A stretch of DNA of 64,000 nucleotides, taken from positions 238,685,475 through 238,749,474 of the forward strand of contig NC_066579.1 in NCBI RefSeq assembly GCF_024323335.1, written 5' to 3'. Numbering within the stretch: position 1 is the first letter of the stretch; every line of letters starts with the position of its first letter. A program made the translations under genes and the position numbers. The notes under the pieces were generated by a model that saw only the letters and a program-made list of their open reading frames with translations, did no database searches and was not told the DNA's origin. Below are positions 48,303 to 59,040 of the stretch, piece after piece. Origin of the DNA: Lathyrus oleraceus (Eukaryota; Streptophyta; Magnoliopsida; Fabales; Fabaceae).

Positions 48303-50648
48303 GATTCGCTATCAAGTAACCCATATCTGGTAGACTCAACCATTTTTCAGGTGGCTGTGAACCAAAGGATTCTATCATCAAAGATTCTCTCACTTCTGAC
48401 AACCGATTAGAAAATAACTTGTCATACAAAGTTGACCTATCCTTGTCTATTATTTCCAACCCCAACTCTCTACGAACCATTGGCCAACCATCCTCACCAT
48501 ATCCATGCAATGATGCAATGACTCTAAATCCACAATTACCATCTGATTCAACATTAACTACATCTTCAATGTATGACATAATATGATTAGGAAATTGAAG
48601 AATGAATTGTGGTTGCTTCTTTGATAATTTCAACTTCTTCGAAGTCTGTGATGGTTGAGATTGCCTTTGTGAAGATTGAGATGCCTTATCAACATACTCA
48701 TGATACGAAGGGTCCCTATAAACATCATATTCTGCTGGTTTTTTCCCTTTCTTCTTCACTCCTCCTTTGGTTTTTAGTTTCTCAGGTGGTGGACACAATG
48801 GAGTCATTGTTGGGTATGCTATTTCACATACCCTACTCTTTAATGCCCTTTTCCCAATAACATCTAATGACCTAAATCGTCTCCACAATTCATCCATTTC
48901 ACAAGTCATATCCACCTCTGATCCATCATCTTCACCTACCTCTAACTCAACTTCCATAGTTAGTTTCCTCCAATGAACATGAACAACATCAATGGGTATC
49001 GGTATACCACCTAGTTATCTTCCTAACTCACAAGCACAAGGTAACCCATAAGATGTTCTAAGAGTACAATCACATATTTGCCTGTTAGTTCCAACATAAT
49101 CAACTCTCAATAACTCTTCAACAATACGTCTCAAAGCAGCTCGAGATATGGAACCACACAAATAACCATAAAAGGGACTTATGTGCGCGTGCTCAACTTC
49201 GTAAAAACTCTTTTGAAAAGAAGCTCTAATGTTTCCCAGTTGTAACCTCAAGTTGTTATTCATGGCTTCCCAACATTTGATCATGTCACCTATACTATTT
49301 CCTAACATCTGCTTTAACTTCCAATGAGCAGATTCAACCCTAAAAATATTGAAAATAACACATAAAAAATACATAGAAATAATATCACATATAAAAATAA
49401 CACTTAAAAAATTATAAGATGTACCGATTAGTCGTTGTGTTACCCAAATGTAGCACTCGATTAATCCATGCTCCAACAAATCTATGCCTATGTGGAGTCA
49501 ACCATGTGTCCTTCACATAACTAATAAATCCACTATAATCAACACATGCTTGCTCAAGTTGATGCAACCGTTGACCATACTCAACCTCATAACTAGTCCA
49601 AACAAGTTCCATCCATAATGTGTATCGTCTTTTGCAGGTCATTCACCACATGTTGTTTGCATTTGGCACCAACGTTTTTGTTAATGTGAAATCTACATAG
49701 CAAATTAATCGACCTGGGAAACACAATTTCAATTGCTTTTATCAAAGCAAGATCTCTATCTGTCAAAATCACTTGTGGACACATGTCTTTCTTCACAAAC
49801 AACTCTTTTAGTTTCTCCAATACCTAGCAAAAATTCTCTGTCTGCTCAGACTCCATATACGCAAATGCAACAACAAAAGTCAACTCGATCGATGTCATGC
49901 CAACAATTTCAAACAAAGGTTGTCTATATTTGTTTGTCTTGTAGGTGCTATCCATAACTAACACAATCGGAAAATTTTTCAACAACTTAACTGAATCAGG
50001 ATGTGCCCAAAATATCTCTCTCACCACTTCCGAGTCATCCTTTTTTCTACTCCAATAGACATAGCCTGCATCCTCAATAAGCTTAAACAGATGTTGTATC
50101 TCACTCCTAGGACCTCTTATCTCTTTTTGTATCACACTCTTATGCTTGTATACTTGTGTAATCCGAGTGACATTCTCAGGATGTCGCTCTTGCAAGGAAA
50201 GCAATATGTGTCTAGGGGGTACATGTCTCTTTGTCAAATCAGCGACATGTTGCTTCTCATCTGTGGTCAACCTACCGATAAACGAATGACCTTCTAATCT
50301 ATCAGGTAAACCATGATTATGTAACCCACATTTTACATCAATCTTCCAACCAGATCCATCTTTCGCTGGAGTCGACCTGATTTTAAATGGGCATCCACAT
50401 TTCTTGGACGCACTTTGGGTACCACTATCAGTGCTCTTGTGTTTCCCACCTTTATCACAACCAAATATTAATTTGTTACTTCTCCCTCTCTTCCCTGTTT
50501 CAGTATCTGAACGACTGATAATAACAGTTACTTTATTATCGATTCCAACCTCTTTAATCCATTTGATAACCTCTTCTTGTGTACCAAATCTTTCGGTCGT
50601 TATAAACGCATCAGTAGTATCTACACATATTTGGGGAAGATTTTCCAT
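48303..50648 (-). pseudogene. MULE transposase with FAR1-type zinc finger, SWIM finger and N-terminal half of an OTU domain
   Basis: Starting at 50648 (MENLPQICVD): a FAR1/WRKY-GCM1-type finger (C64, C84, C86, then H110 and H112), then the MULE catalytic domain with DSTYKTNKYR (D233) and, after a TAG at 49824-49826 (likely Trp originally), TDRDLALIKAI. A frameshift near 49640 follows. An 85-bp intron (49340-49424, GT..AG on minus) precedes a SWIM-like CDC...CAC motif, whose last ligand is Cys where SWIM usually has His. A TAA at 49015-49017 is the last break. A Ser/Gln/Lys-rich linker then leads to the OTU core DGNCGFR (48523-48543) with the catalytic Asp/Cys. Coding stops at the retrotransposon at 48303 and resumes at 2999. 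The transposase would cut at the element ends; what the OTU part does for a MULE is not known to me. Confidence 0.88.
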
Positions 50649-50702
50649 TCCTGCAAAATAAAAAACCGATTAAAAAAAATTAAAAAAATTAAAAAAAAAG
50701 CA

Positions 50703-50966
50703 AACCGGAACACTTATTGAAAGAGTTCCGGTAAACAAATTTACATAAACCAGAACACTTCTCAAAGAGTTCCGGTATGTGTAAATTTGTTTACCGAAAC
50801 TCTTTCAATAAGTCTTCCGGTATGTGTAACTTCTTTCTGACTGAACCAGAACTCTTTCGTGAAGTCTTCCGGTTCATTGCTTTGTGTGTTCCGGAAGTCA
50901 TTTTTGAAGTCTTTCGGTTTGGGAAAAATACATATCATAAGTCTTTTTGTAGGAGTTCCGGTTCGA
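50703..50966. repeat. Subterminal hairpin array, right MULE end
   Basis: About six units of the same CCGGAAnnCTT ... AAGnnTTCCGG near-palindrome as at 524-840, every 40-50 bp, placed just upstream of the transposase start. Confidence 0.75.
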
Positions 50967-51050
50967 GGGGTGTGAAAGTGTAATTTCTGAAATTTTTAAC
51001 TGAATGGTAAAAATGAAATGATAAATTAGTTAAAATCAATTAAGAATAGA

Positions 51051-51114
51051 ATGAGAATTTTTAAAAAATTGTAGGAGTATGAGGCTAACTATAAGGGTAC
51101 AAGGTAAAAATTTC
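51051..51114 (-). repeat. MULE terminal inverted repeat, right
   Basis: Reverse complement GAAATTTTTACCTTGTACCC pairs with the left end at 404. See the left repeat for the comparison. Confidence 0.8.
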
Positions 51115-51123
51115 TCTTGTTCC
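51115..51123. repeat. MULE target site duplication, right copy
   Basis: TCTTGTTCC, identical to 395-403. Confidence 0.9.
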
Positions 51124-54100
51124 AACACCAAAGCCCAATGCGCATGCAAACTATCCAGATCCAGCATAAAAACCCGACCGCCACATGTGAATTCTTATCC
51201 TCTCGTTTCGATCCCCATAGTCTGACTCCTACGTTCAAAGTTCCATCGAAACCAGAAACATCAATCACCATAATTATGTTCACCTCCATCATCATCTTCG
51301 TCCTCGTTTCGAGATGCTCACGGAAGCCATGAACAAGTCCGTACGCAAATCCGAGCTCGCTTCACCAAGTGGAATCCATCATTCATCTTCTCCAAATCAA
51401 CGAATCTACATCAATGCCTAGGTCCTCGGCATCTTGCGATCATACACGGAATCCAGACGACTAGACCGTTGAACGTGTTCACGAGACTCAGCTTGATAAG
51501 ATAAGCGAGAAGCATGAGAAAACTTACCAAATCGTGACTCCGAAGCGGTTGCTCCGTCGAGGATAATGATTTGAAAAGGATGAGCTTGAATTTGGTAATA
51601 ACTCCTCTTCTCTTTGTCGTGCCTAAACTCCGCCGCCTCACTTTCCTTCTTTGCTTCTAATTTGTGTGTTTCGGTGGTGCGAGTTGTCGCTGCGGTATTG
51701 TTGTGGATGAGAGGTTTGTGTGAGGTTAACAAAGAGAGATTGATTTTCTGTGATTGATCTTCTTCTTCTGTTTGCAGGTTCGTTTTTGAAGATGATGATT
51801 GAAGAAGATTGAAGAAGGTTTGAGGGAGAGTGAAGAAGATGAAGGTTGAAGATTGGAGAAGATTGAAGAGTTGAAGAAGGAGATGGGAGAATCGAAATTC
51901 TGCAGAATGAGAAATTGCAGAAAAAAAGCCTCCAACTTAATGCAGCAAGGTACGTTTTTATAGCATTCTGAGTTGGTTAGAAATTTTCATTGAAATTCAC
52001 AATCAAATTCATCTTAAATTCACTAGTTAGTTTGAAATGTAAAAATCTGTTAAGAGTTAAACTGAGAATCCCATTCAGTTAATGTCAACTCTGTTATGTT
52101 AATTGCAGTTAGCATTGTTAGTTCTGTTAAATAGAGTTAGAGTTAGTTTGAAATCGGTTAATGAAGAAAATTAGTTATGTTAGTGAATTTCATTAGTTGT
52201 AAATTCTGTTATTTTTTATTAGTATCTTGACTTCTGTTAGTGAGTTGCAGTCAAATTGTTGCTCCATTAGTGCAGGGTTATGTTAGATCAGTCAGTTAGT
52301 TGATTGCAATTCAAATAATTTGCTTTTTTCTGTTAAACCGTTGATGCAGTGGGGTCTTTTGATTAGAAATTAAACAAGTATGTGCAATTTGAGAAGGGTA
52401 TGTGCAAGGTTGTTAGTGTCGGTTAATGAGTCCCTTTTAACCGAAGGTGCTACTGAATCATAAATGGTGCTAAATGTTGAATTTGATTTTAGTTTCACAT
52501 GAGGGATCCAATATAACTTGTGGCTTTGTTTGGAATTGAGGATTTACTAATATCTTCATCACGTTATAGCCTAGTCCTTGGGGTTGAGAGGTTATTTCTG
52601 CCACACTCATGCATACTGAGCAAATTCCGAACGCGAGATGATGAATCGAACTTCTGCCAAGAACGTCTGCTCTGATTTCAGTTCTTAAGATTGGTATTTA
52701 GATTTCCTGGTATACTTTGGACCACAAGCCAACCTAGATTCCAACAATGTATTGACCAAGGAAACTTGTGTATGCGACGCTCACTTTAACGATCATGATG
52801 CACATTTACTATTCCAACTGTTTTGAACTTCACAAATGAGTATGACAGCATCTGAACTAGTGCAAGTTTTAGATGATATTGACAACACAAGTGTTTGTTT
52901 ACAGGGTTAATGACACATGTTCTGTGGTGTGGTAGCATAGGCATGCTAGTTTTAATCTTTTCTTTGACAATTAATTCCGACTGAGCTGGTTAGAGGGTCT
53001 ATGATGCATAATAAGTTCTGCAGGAAATGACAGATGAAGAAGTAATTCTAACTATTGACGAAACTCAGATAGTGGAACAAAAACATCAATTCCAAAGAGT
53101 ACAACCATCTTGGTTGTTAGGAACGACGAGCATTAGCAGATGCTGCTGTACATTGAGTCGGAATATGCAACAATAGAAAGAAGCTTGGTTCAACAAAGGT
53201 AATAATTTATGATTCCTAGCTTTGGCGCATTTGCTCTATTTTGGGGTGGCTTAAATTATTGCGTACGTGTGCTGAATGAATTAGTTAATTAGAAATTATA
53301 ATGGAATTGGGACTAAGATGGAATGAAAATGCCGATAGAATGAAATGCGAGTGAGTTTTGTGAATCTGGAATTCCTTTTATATAACATTCAAGTTCTGTT
53401 ACAAATGCTCATGAAATTACTACAAAATGCGATGGTTAATTATAAACCGAAATATTAGTTAGAAATGAACTTAGTTGACATGGAAATTTGAATGAAATGA
53501 ATTCTGCTTATTTGTGTTAGATTAGTTAAGGTTTTGTTACAATTCTGTTTTGTTAATTGGCTTCCTGTTACAAAATGTTATGAAATTCAGTTGAATAAGT
53601 CTTGTGTGGTTGAAATTCTGTTGATGGTATTACTTAGCAGAGTTATTTTGGATTTCCTGTTATGCCCTGTTAAAAAAGCTGTCATGACAGTTTTAATGGC
53701 TAGTTAGTGAATCCTTTAAGTTTGTTATGAATTGATTTGTTTCAGATTGTGATTGCTTCCGAGGATTAATGCATGTTGGCCTACTCAACTGAAATCCTAA
53801 TGATGTTAAAGCCTCTCCACACAACTACCGATTATTATTGCAATTGGAAAAGGATAACAAAATGATGGTGACCCTGTAGAGGTCGCAGCAGCGACCGTGA
53901 AACTATGATGATTCGGAATTTGGAATGGCGACCCTGATGTGGGGTTGTTAGCTTATCATATAACTTAAAAATTGTAACGAACTCAGCTTGTAGTCAAAGT
54001 TAAGAAGAAATTGGCTTGTGGTTGGACATTATTGATTAAAGTTAAGAATTGATTTTGTAGATAAAAGTTAAGAATTGGTTTTGTAGATTGAAAGTTTTAG

Positions 54101-55149
54101 AATTTTGTAAATGGAAACTTGTATTGAATCATGAAAGTGTACTAAATGTAAATTTGTTTGTATGGATATTAATTTTTTAAATGGATACTGGGTTGATATT
54201 GGTTATGGATTTGGTGATTGAATGGATAATGGATATCTAAAATAATTTCTAAAACTAATCAAAAAATTGAAGTAATCAATTTAGAAATCAAAATCCAATT
54301 AAAATCAATTTGAAAGTTCAATTAAAATCCAATTAATTTAAAATTAGAATTAACTGATATTAAATCACTTTGAAAAATCTAAAGTTCATTAATTTAAAAG
54401 TAGCATCAATTTTATATTTAAAATCAATTTAAAGAATCTAAAATTCATTTGAAATTAAAATAAGTTAATTTAGAGTCTGAATCATTTTGAAATTGAAATC
54501 AATTTAAAAATCAATTAAAAATTAAATTGAAGTTCCATAATTAATTTGAAATTAAAAATCAATTAAAATCAAATTGAAAATAAAAAATCAATTAAATTAA
54601 AAATCAATTAAAAATTAATTTAGAATTAGAATCAATTTTGAAATTAAAATCAAAACACTATGATGGATATAACAAGGATGTGAGTCGAAAGGGTGTATAT
54701 AATGGCCAATGTTACCAAAGTCGAGATGGGCTTAGAAATCGATGGTTGACTTTGGTCAGTTGGTTGACAAAAAAGTCGTATGAATTAGGGATTTCTTGTG
54801 TAAAAATGGACTAGTAAACAATGCAGTAAAGACTCGTGTCAAAGACCCAAGAGTAATGCTTTTAACCCTGAACCAAATGACATCCCAAGCAAGAAGACAT
54901 GTAAGTCAAGAGTCTCTTCCCCAATGAAAAATGGTTTCATACATACTCAAGGAAAAATGAATGCCCAAAGTCAAGAACTAGGGGTTTGAATCCATATAAT
55001 GAGCAATCCTCAATCACCAACTTTGGATCTATAGATTGACCAATGTCAGCATGAATCCATATGAATGAAGCATGAATATGTGCAGATGAACCTCAAGTCA
55101 TAGGCCAGATGAAAAGTGAAAAGGGGAGGGAAAATTTCGGGGTACGACA
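51124..55149 (-). mobile_element. Probable minus-strand Ty3/Tat LTR into which the MULE inserted
   Basis: The right edge, read on minus, starts TGTCGTACCCCGAAATTTTC at 55149, the usual start of Tat/Ogre-type LTRs in legumes. Further along minus comes AT-rich sequence, a TATAAAAA box near 51953-51962, a leader-like CT-rich stretch and a GGTAAG near 51520. No coding region was recognised in 51124-54240. The left end would lie beyond the MULE and outside the window, so the call is tentative. Confidence 0.45.
54240..54665. repeat. Low-complexity AT-rich tract
   Basis: Many imperfect repeats of AAATTAAAATCAATT-like phrases. It has no coding potential. Confidence 0.8.
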
Positions 55150-56354
55150 CCCATGGCCTTTAAACATCTCAATTGGATCCCTACACCTCAAACCCTAATG
55201 CATCTTGGCTTGGTTCTTGATGAAACTTGTGGCTCAAGAAACCCTAGTTTGTGGTTCCTTTGATCATTGACCTTGTTAATTTTTGGCCATCCAATCACCC
55301 TACCATTCATTAAACATCATTTCATGTCAATTACAATCAAAATCAACCATTTAACATCCATCCAATCCATGTAACAAGTAATTGGTTCATACATGATTTT
55401 TCAACTTTCCATGGCTTGATCCACCCACCATTTGACCTAAAATCATTCCACAAAGGTCCAAAATTCATTTCCCATCATGATATGATCATATTAACTCAAA
55501 ACATCCATCATTGTGGCTTGAAAAACAAGAAATCACAAAATCCCTAAACTAGGTCATGCTGGTTGGTCACATTTTGGCAAGAATGGCCTATGGAATGTTC
55601 CAAAGACCATAACTTCATTTTTCAAGATTTTTAAATTCCACTTTGATCCAAATGTCCTAAATAACTTTCTATCCAACTTTTTTTTTCAATTTACAAGACC
55701 TAATTCATTGAAGAAGGGGTTCAATTTTTCTATTGGCCAAGCTGGTCCAACATGCCTACCATGCCCTAAAATCATGTCATGACCCCTACTTTAACACATT
55801 GCCATTTCCAAACCCCAAACCCTTTTGACCTGTTTATTTTTGCATTCAATTAAGATCATAACAAAGAATAAATGTCCCAAAATTGAAGCAAAGTGCACGA
55901 GCCAATTTATTTGGCCTTGGTTCAAAGTTGGTATCTTGCCTTGGTGCACAAGTCAATTGCACATCAGTCAAAATTTGCAACTCAGCATGACAAGATCTCT
56001 AACTCATTCCTTTTGATCCCAATGGTCCATAAACATCTCACAAATGGTATTGAGGCGTGAATGAAGGTCATCATGCATGCCAAAACATCTCCAAGCCAAG
56101 AACCCGACCCCATGTGCAAGAAATCACTTCTTGCCCAAAATGGAAAAAAATAGATTCTATAGCAGGGTGTCTCATGGCCTTTGGTTATTCTAGAAACATG
56201 CCATGGGCCAAGACAAACTTGCATGCAGTGCATATGGTCACAAATGCTAGCCGTTTCCATGTCTCCCAAGTCAACTCTAACCACCCTCCCATTCACTTGC
56301 CAATTCTATCCAAACATCTTCCAATTCCCCCCAAAACCATCCAGACACCTTCCC

Positions 56355-56363
56355 TATAAATAG
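56355..56363 (+). promoter_or_regulatory. TATA box of the LTR remnant
   Basis: TATAAATAG followed by a pyrimidine-rich leader. Confidence 0.5.
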
Positions 56364-58606
56364 GTGAAGGTGTCTCATTGCCAATCTACACTAAAAGAGG
56401 CCCCCATCACCATCTGACTTTCTCCCTCAAACCTCAATTAACAGAGCATCAGGTTTTTAGTTTCAAAGCTTTTTAGCCTCTAATCACTACCCAAAACACT
56501 CACCACATATCACTTAAGCTTCCTAAACACTCAGCCACCCTTCCTTGAGCTTCAACTGACTTGAGCTCAACCGTCAGAAAACTCACCTGAGCAACTTATG
56601 ATCAGGTAGAAATACTCACTCCCATCTCTGAAATAAGTTCTCAATCGCTTCTAAATCATCAATTGAACATTTCCCATAACCTTTTGACTTTGATTATTTA
56701 GTTTCCAGAGTTTAATTTTATTTTAAGGTCATCTGTGTTCTTCATTTTCATGGTGAAAAACTCCCCACTCAGAGCCAATCAATGGCTCATGAATGGGGAG
56801 AAGATTTTGTTTATGATCATACAACATATCTTGATCCTTAAATTTGATTGAAAACTCTTGATTTGGAGTTTGGATTCTGAGTTGATTCGAGGTTGAAGAC
56901 GACTTGGTTTGTTGCATCGCGTGCTATTTCAAATTCAAAATATTTCTGTGTCACACTATGGTTGGCTGAAGCGCACATGTGTTTTATTTATTTATCATTC
57001 TTATTATTTCTTTGTTTTTGTTAGGTTACTATCATAACTGGGCCTTTTGCCCAATGGGTGAGGGGGTCAATCTCCCCATGAGTTCATTTAATGCCTCTAA
57101 AATTTAATGGTGATTTATTTTATTCCATTTGAATTATTTTTGATGGAATTTTGAGGTCTTGAAGTCAAGGACTAATGAAAACTACTTAAGTCTTTATATG
57201 TTTGGATTAGGGTTGGTTACAACCCTCCATACTTCAAACCTAACCTTGGGTGACCATGAGTTCATCCATGGTACTTTGAAGTATGAATAGGCTGCCCCTA
57301 TTTCAAACAACTTGGTCATTTGACTTGTGGTTGAAGTCTTATTTTGCTAACATGGATTCATCTGATACATTTGCACCTCTTTTGATGATACTAACCTACT
57401 AACCCCTCCATACTCTTTGGTTTTATCATATTAACTTGTTCATACTAACTCTCTAGATTGTTAATATTATCTTATTAATGTAGGCTTGTTAACCTAATAA
57501 CTTAACTTAAAACTTTCAACTATGGGTTGCATAGTCTTCTTTTTGTCAATCTATTGAGAGATGGACTTGAGGTTGAACAACTTTCTTTGTTTCAAATCTA
57601 TGGTAAGTTGATCAATTGATCATCTTCCATACTTTGCATCGATGATAAGTTATCCCTTGATGCGCCATATTTTAAATCTATTAACCTAAAGATAGATAAT
57701 CCCCTAATGTTGGTTCACTTGTTCATAACCACAACTTAACTTAACTTTGATTACTACTAACCTTTTGTTATTATCATTGTTATTATACCATTTTCATTAA
57801 CTTTTATGTCCTTTACGTTCAAGTATTCATCATCATTACCATTGTACAAACTTCATCATACATGTTTGCTTAATGTCATTTTATATTATTTGCTATCATA
57901 CATCAAAAACAACTAAAATATGATAAAATTAAAAGACCAAAAAAAAGTCATGGCACTTAATCTCTTGGACTTAGAGGATTCCATTTAGGACCTTTGCTTA
58001 GAGGCCTTTCCTTTACTCTTTTGTGATGCTTTGTAAACACTTGGGTTTCATTTGTACTTACATTCCTGTTGTAAGAATGACTTCATGGCACCACCTTAGG
58101 GTGACATGTTTGTAATGCCATTACCCTTTGTTTAGCATTAGGTCACTTTGCATACACAAGGCTTTCTCTTTGGCTACCTTACAATGAGACCTTTTATTTT
58201 CCTTGTTGGTTACTATGAGTTCATGTTAGCCAATTTCTCAATCAAATAAACAAACCCTTGATTCAATGTCAAGTGGCTTTTTTTCTTAATCAAACTCAAA
58301 ATACTTAATAACTATGATTAGTATTGTGCGCCACGAGTCTTAAGTGGTGGAGAATGAGTAAGAATGGAGCATTCCTACCCCCACTCTGATTATTTTGGAC
58401 GCGAGACGCTTGGCTTATTGTCTAGAATATTCACCTCCGCCCCTAGACTTTAGTGCAATCTAATCCCAAACATCGTCTTTCACAAACCCTTGTTTAAGGT
58501 AAAATCAACATAACCCATCAAACTTAATTTTTTGTGCCTTAGGGCATTAACCCGAAAACCCTTTTCTTAAAGGTAAAATCAACCAAACACACAAAATTTT
58601 TCTACT

Positions 58607-58680
58607 CCGAACTACAGAGCTCTGATTCCTCATCCTCGAATGAGTGATATATAGACACAAGGGCCACAATCCTTGACTAT
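58607..58680 (+). repeat. Double-hairpin module in a second LTR family
   Basis: CCGAACTAC and CTCTGAT boxes, then arms CTCAT/ATGAG, then arms CAAGG/CCTTG. The layout matches the four modules in the Ogre-type LTRs, but both arm pairs differ in sequence. Confidence 0.65.
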
Positions 58681-59040
58681 CACTTATAATAAAAACAAAA
58701 CTCCTCTCTTTCACACACATTCTTTTGAAAATAAAATAATGATAGATAAATCCCCCATGTACGTAAAACAACCCAAATGGTCCCCATGGAATATCATGGA
58801 CGTGAGGGGTGCCAATACCTTCCCCTTGCGTAACCGACTCCTGAACCCTAATCTCGGTTGCGAGACCGATTATTTATCCTTTCCCTAGCGCTTCCCGCGC
58901 GCTTACCTTTTTTGAGGGTTTTATTGACTATTTCCCCTTGCCTCTATGATAGAGGCACACAAATAAAGTTCAGTGGCGACTCTTCTGATCTTTTCGTTCA
59001 GTCCGCCCAGTTTTCCTCGCTACCCGAACCCCGACGACGA

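Larger units (their letters stand above)
404..51114. mobile_element. Mutator-like element with PMD and transposase/OTU genes, enlarged by nested retrotransposons
   Basis: The element is bounded by a perfect 9-bp duplication and by inverted ends that both start GAAA and share TTTACC and GTACCC blocks. About 5.4 kb belongs to the MULE itself: 404-2999 and 48303-51114. The other 45.3 kb is a retrotransposon nest inserted in the OTU exon. The MULE carries a PMD gene on + and a FAR1/MULE/SWIM/OTU gene on -, transcribed towards each other. Both genes contain stops and frameshifts, so this copy is not autonomous even without the insertion. MULEs coding for PMD and OTU-type proteins are known in plants; placing this one in a named family would need a repeat library. 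Confidence 0.88.
55150..59040 (+). mobile_element. Ty3/Tat LTR remnant, plus orientation
   Basis: It lacks a clear start, since it begins directly at the terminus of the minus-strand LTR. It has a TATA box (56355-56363), a double-hairpin module (58607-58680), the conserved box CCAATACCTTCCCCTTGCGT (58811-58830) and a CAGTGGCGACTC phrase (58971-58982) close to the end. The exact 3' border near 59035-59040 is uncertain, and no primer site or coding region follows. Confidence 0.6.

Noticed and set aside
51124..51960. A possible host gene with a CT-rich leader and splice-like GGTAAG on minus
   Set aside because: No coding frame of useful length or recognisable domain; it fits an LTR transcript leader better.
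53036..53215. Short frame starting MTDEEVILTIDETQ
   Set aside because: About 45 codons, no recognised family and no support from neighbouring sequence.
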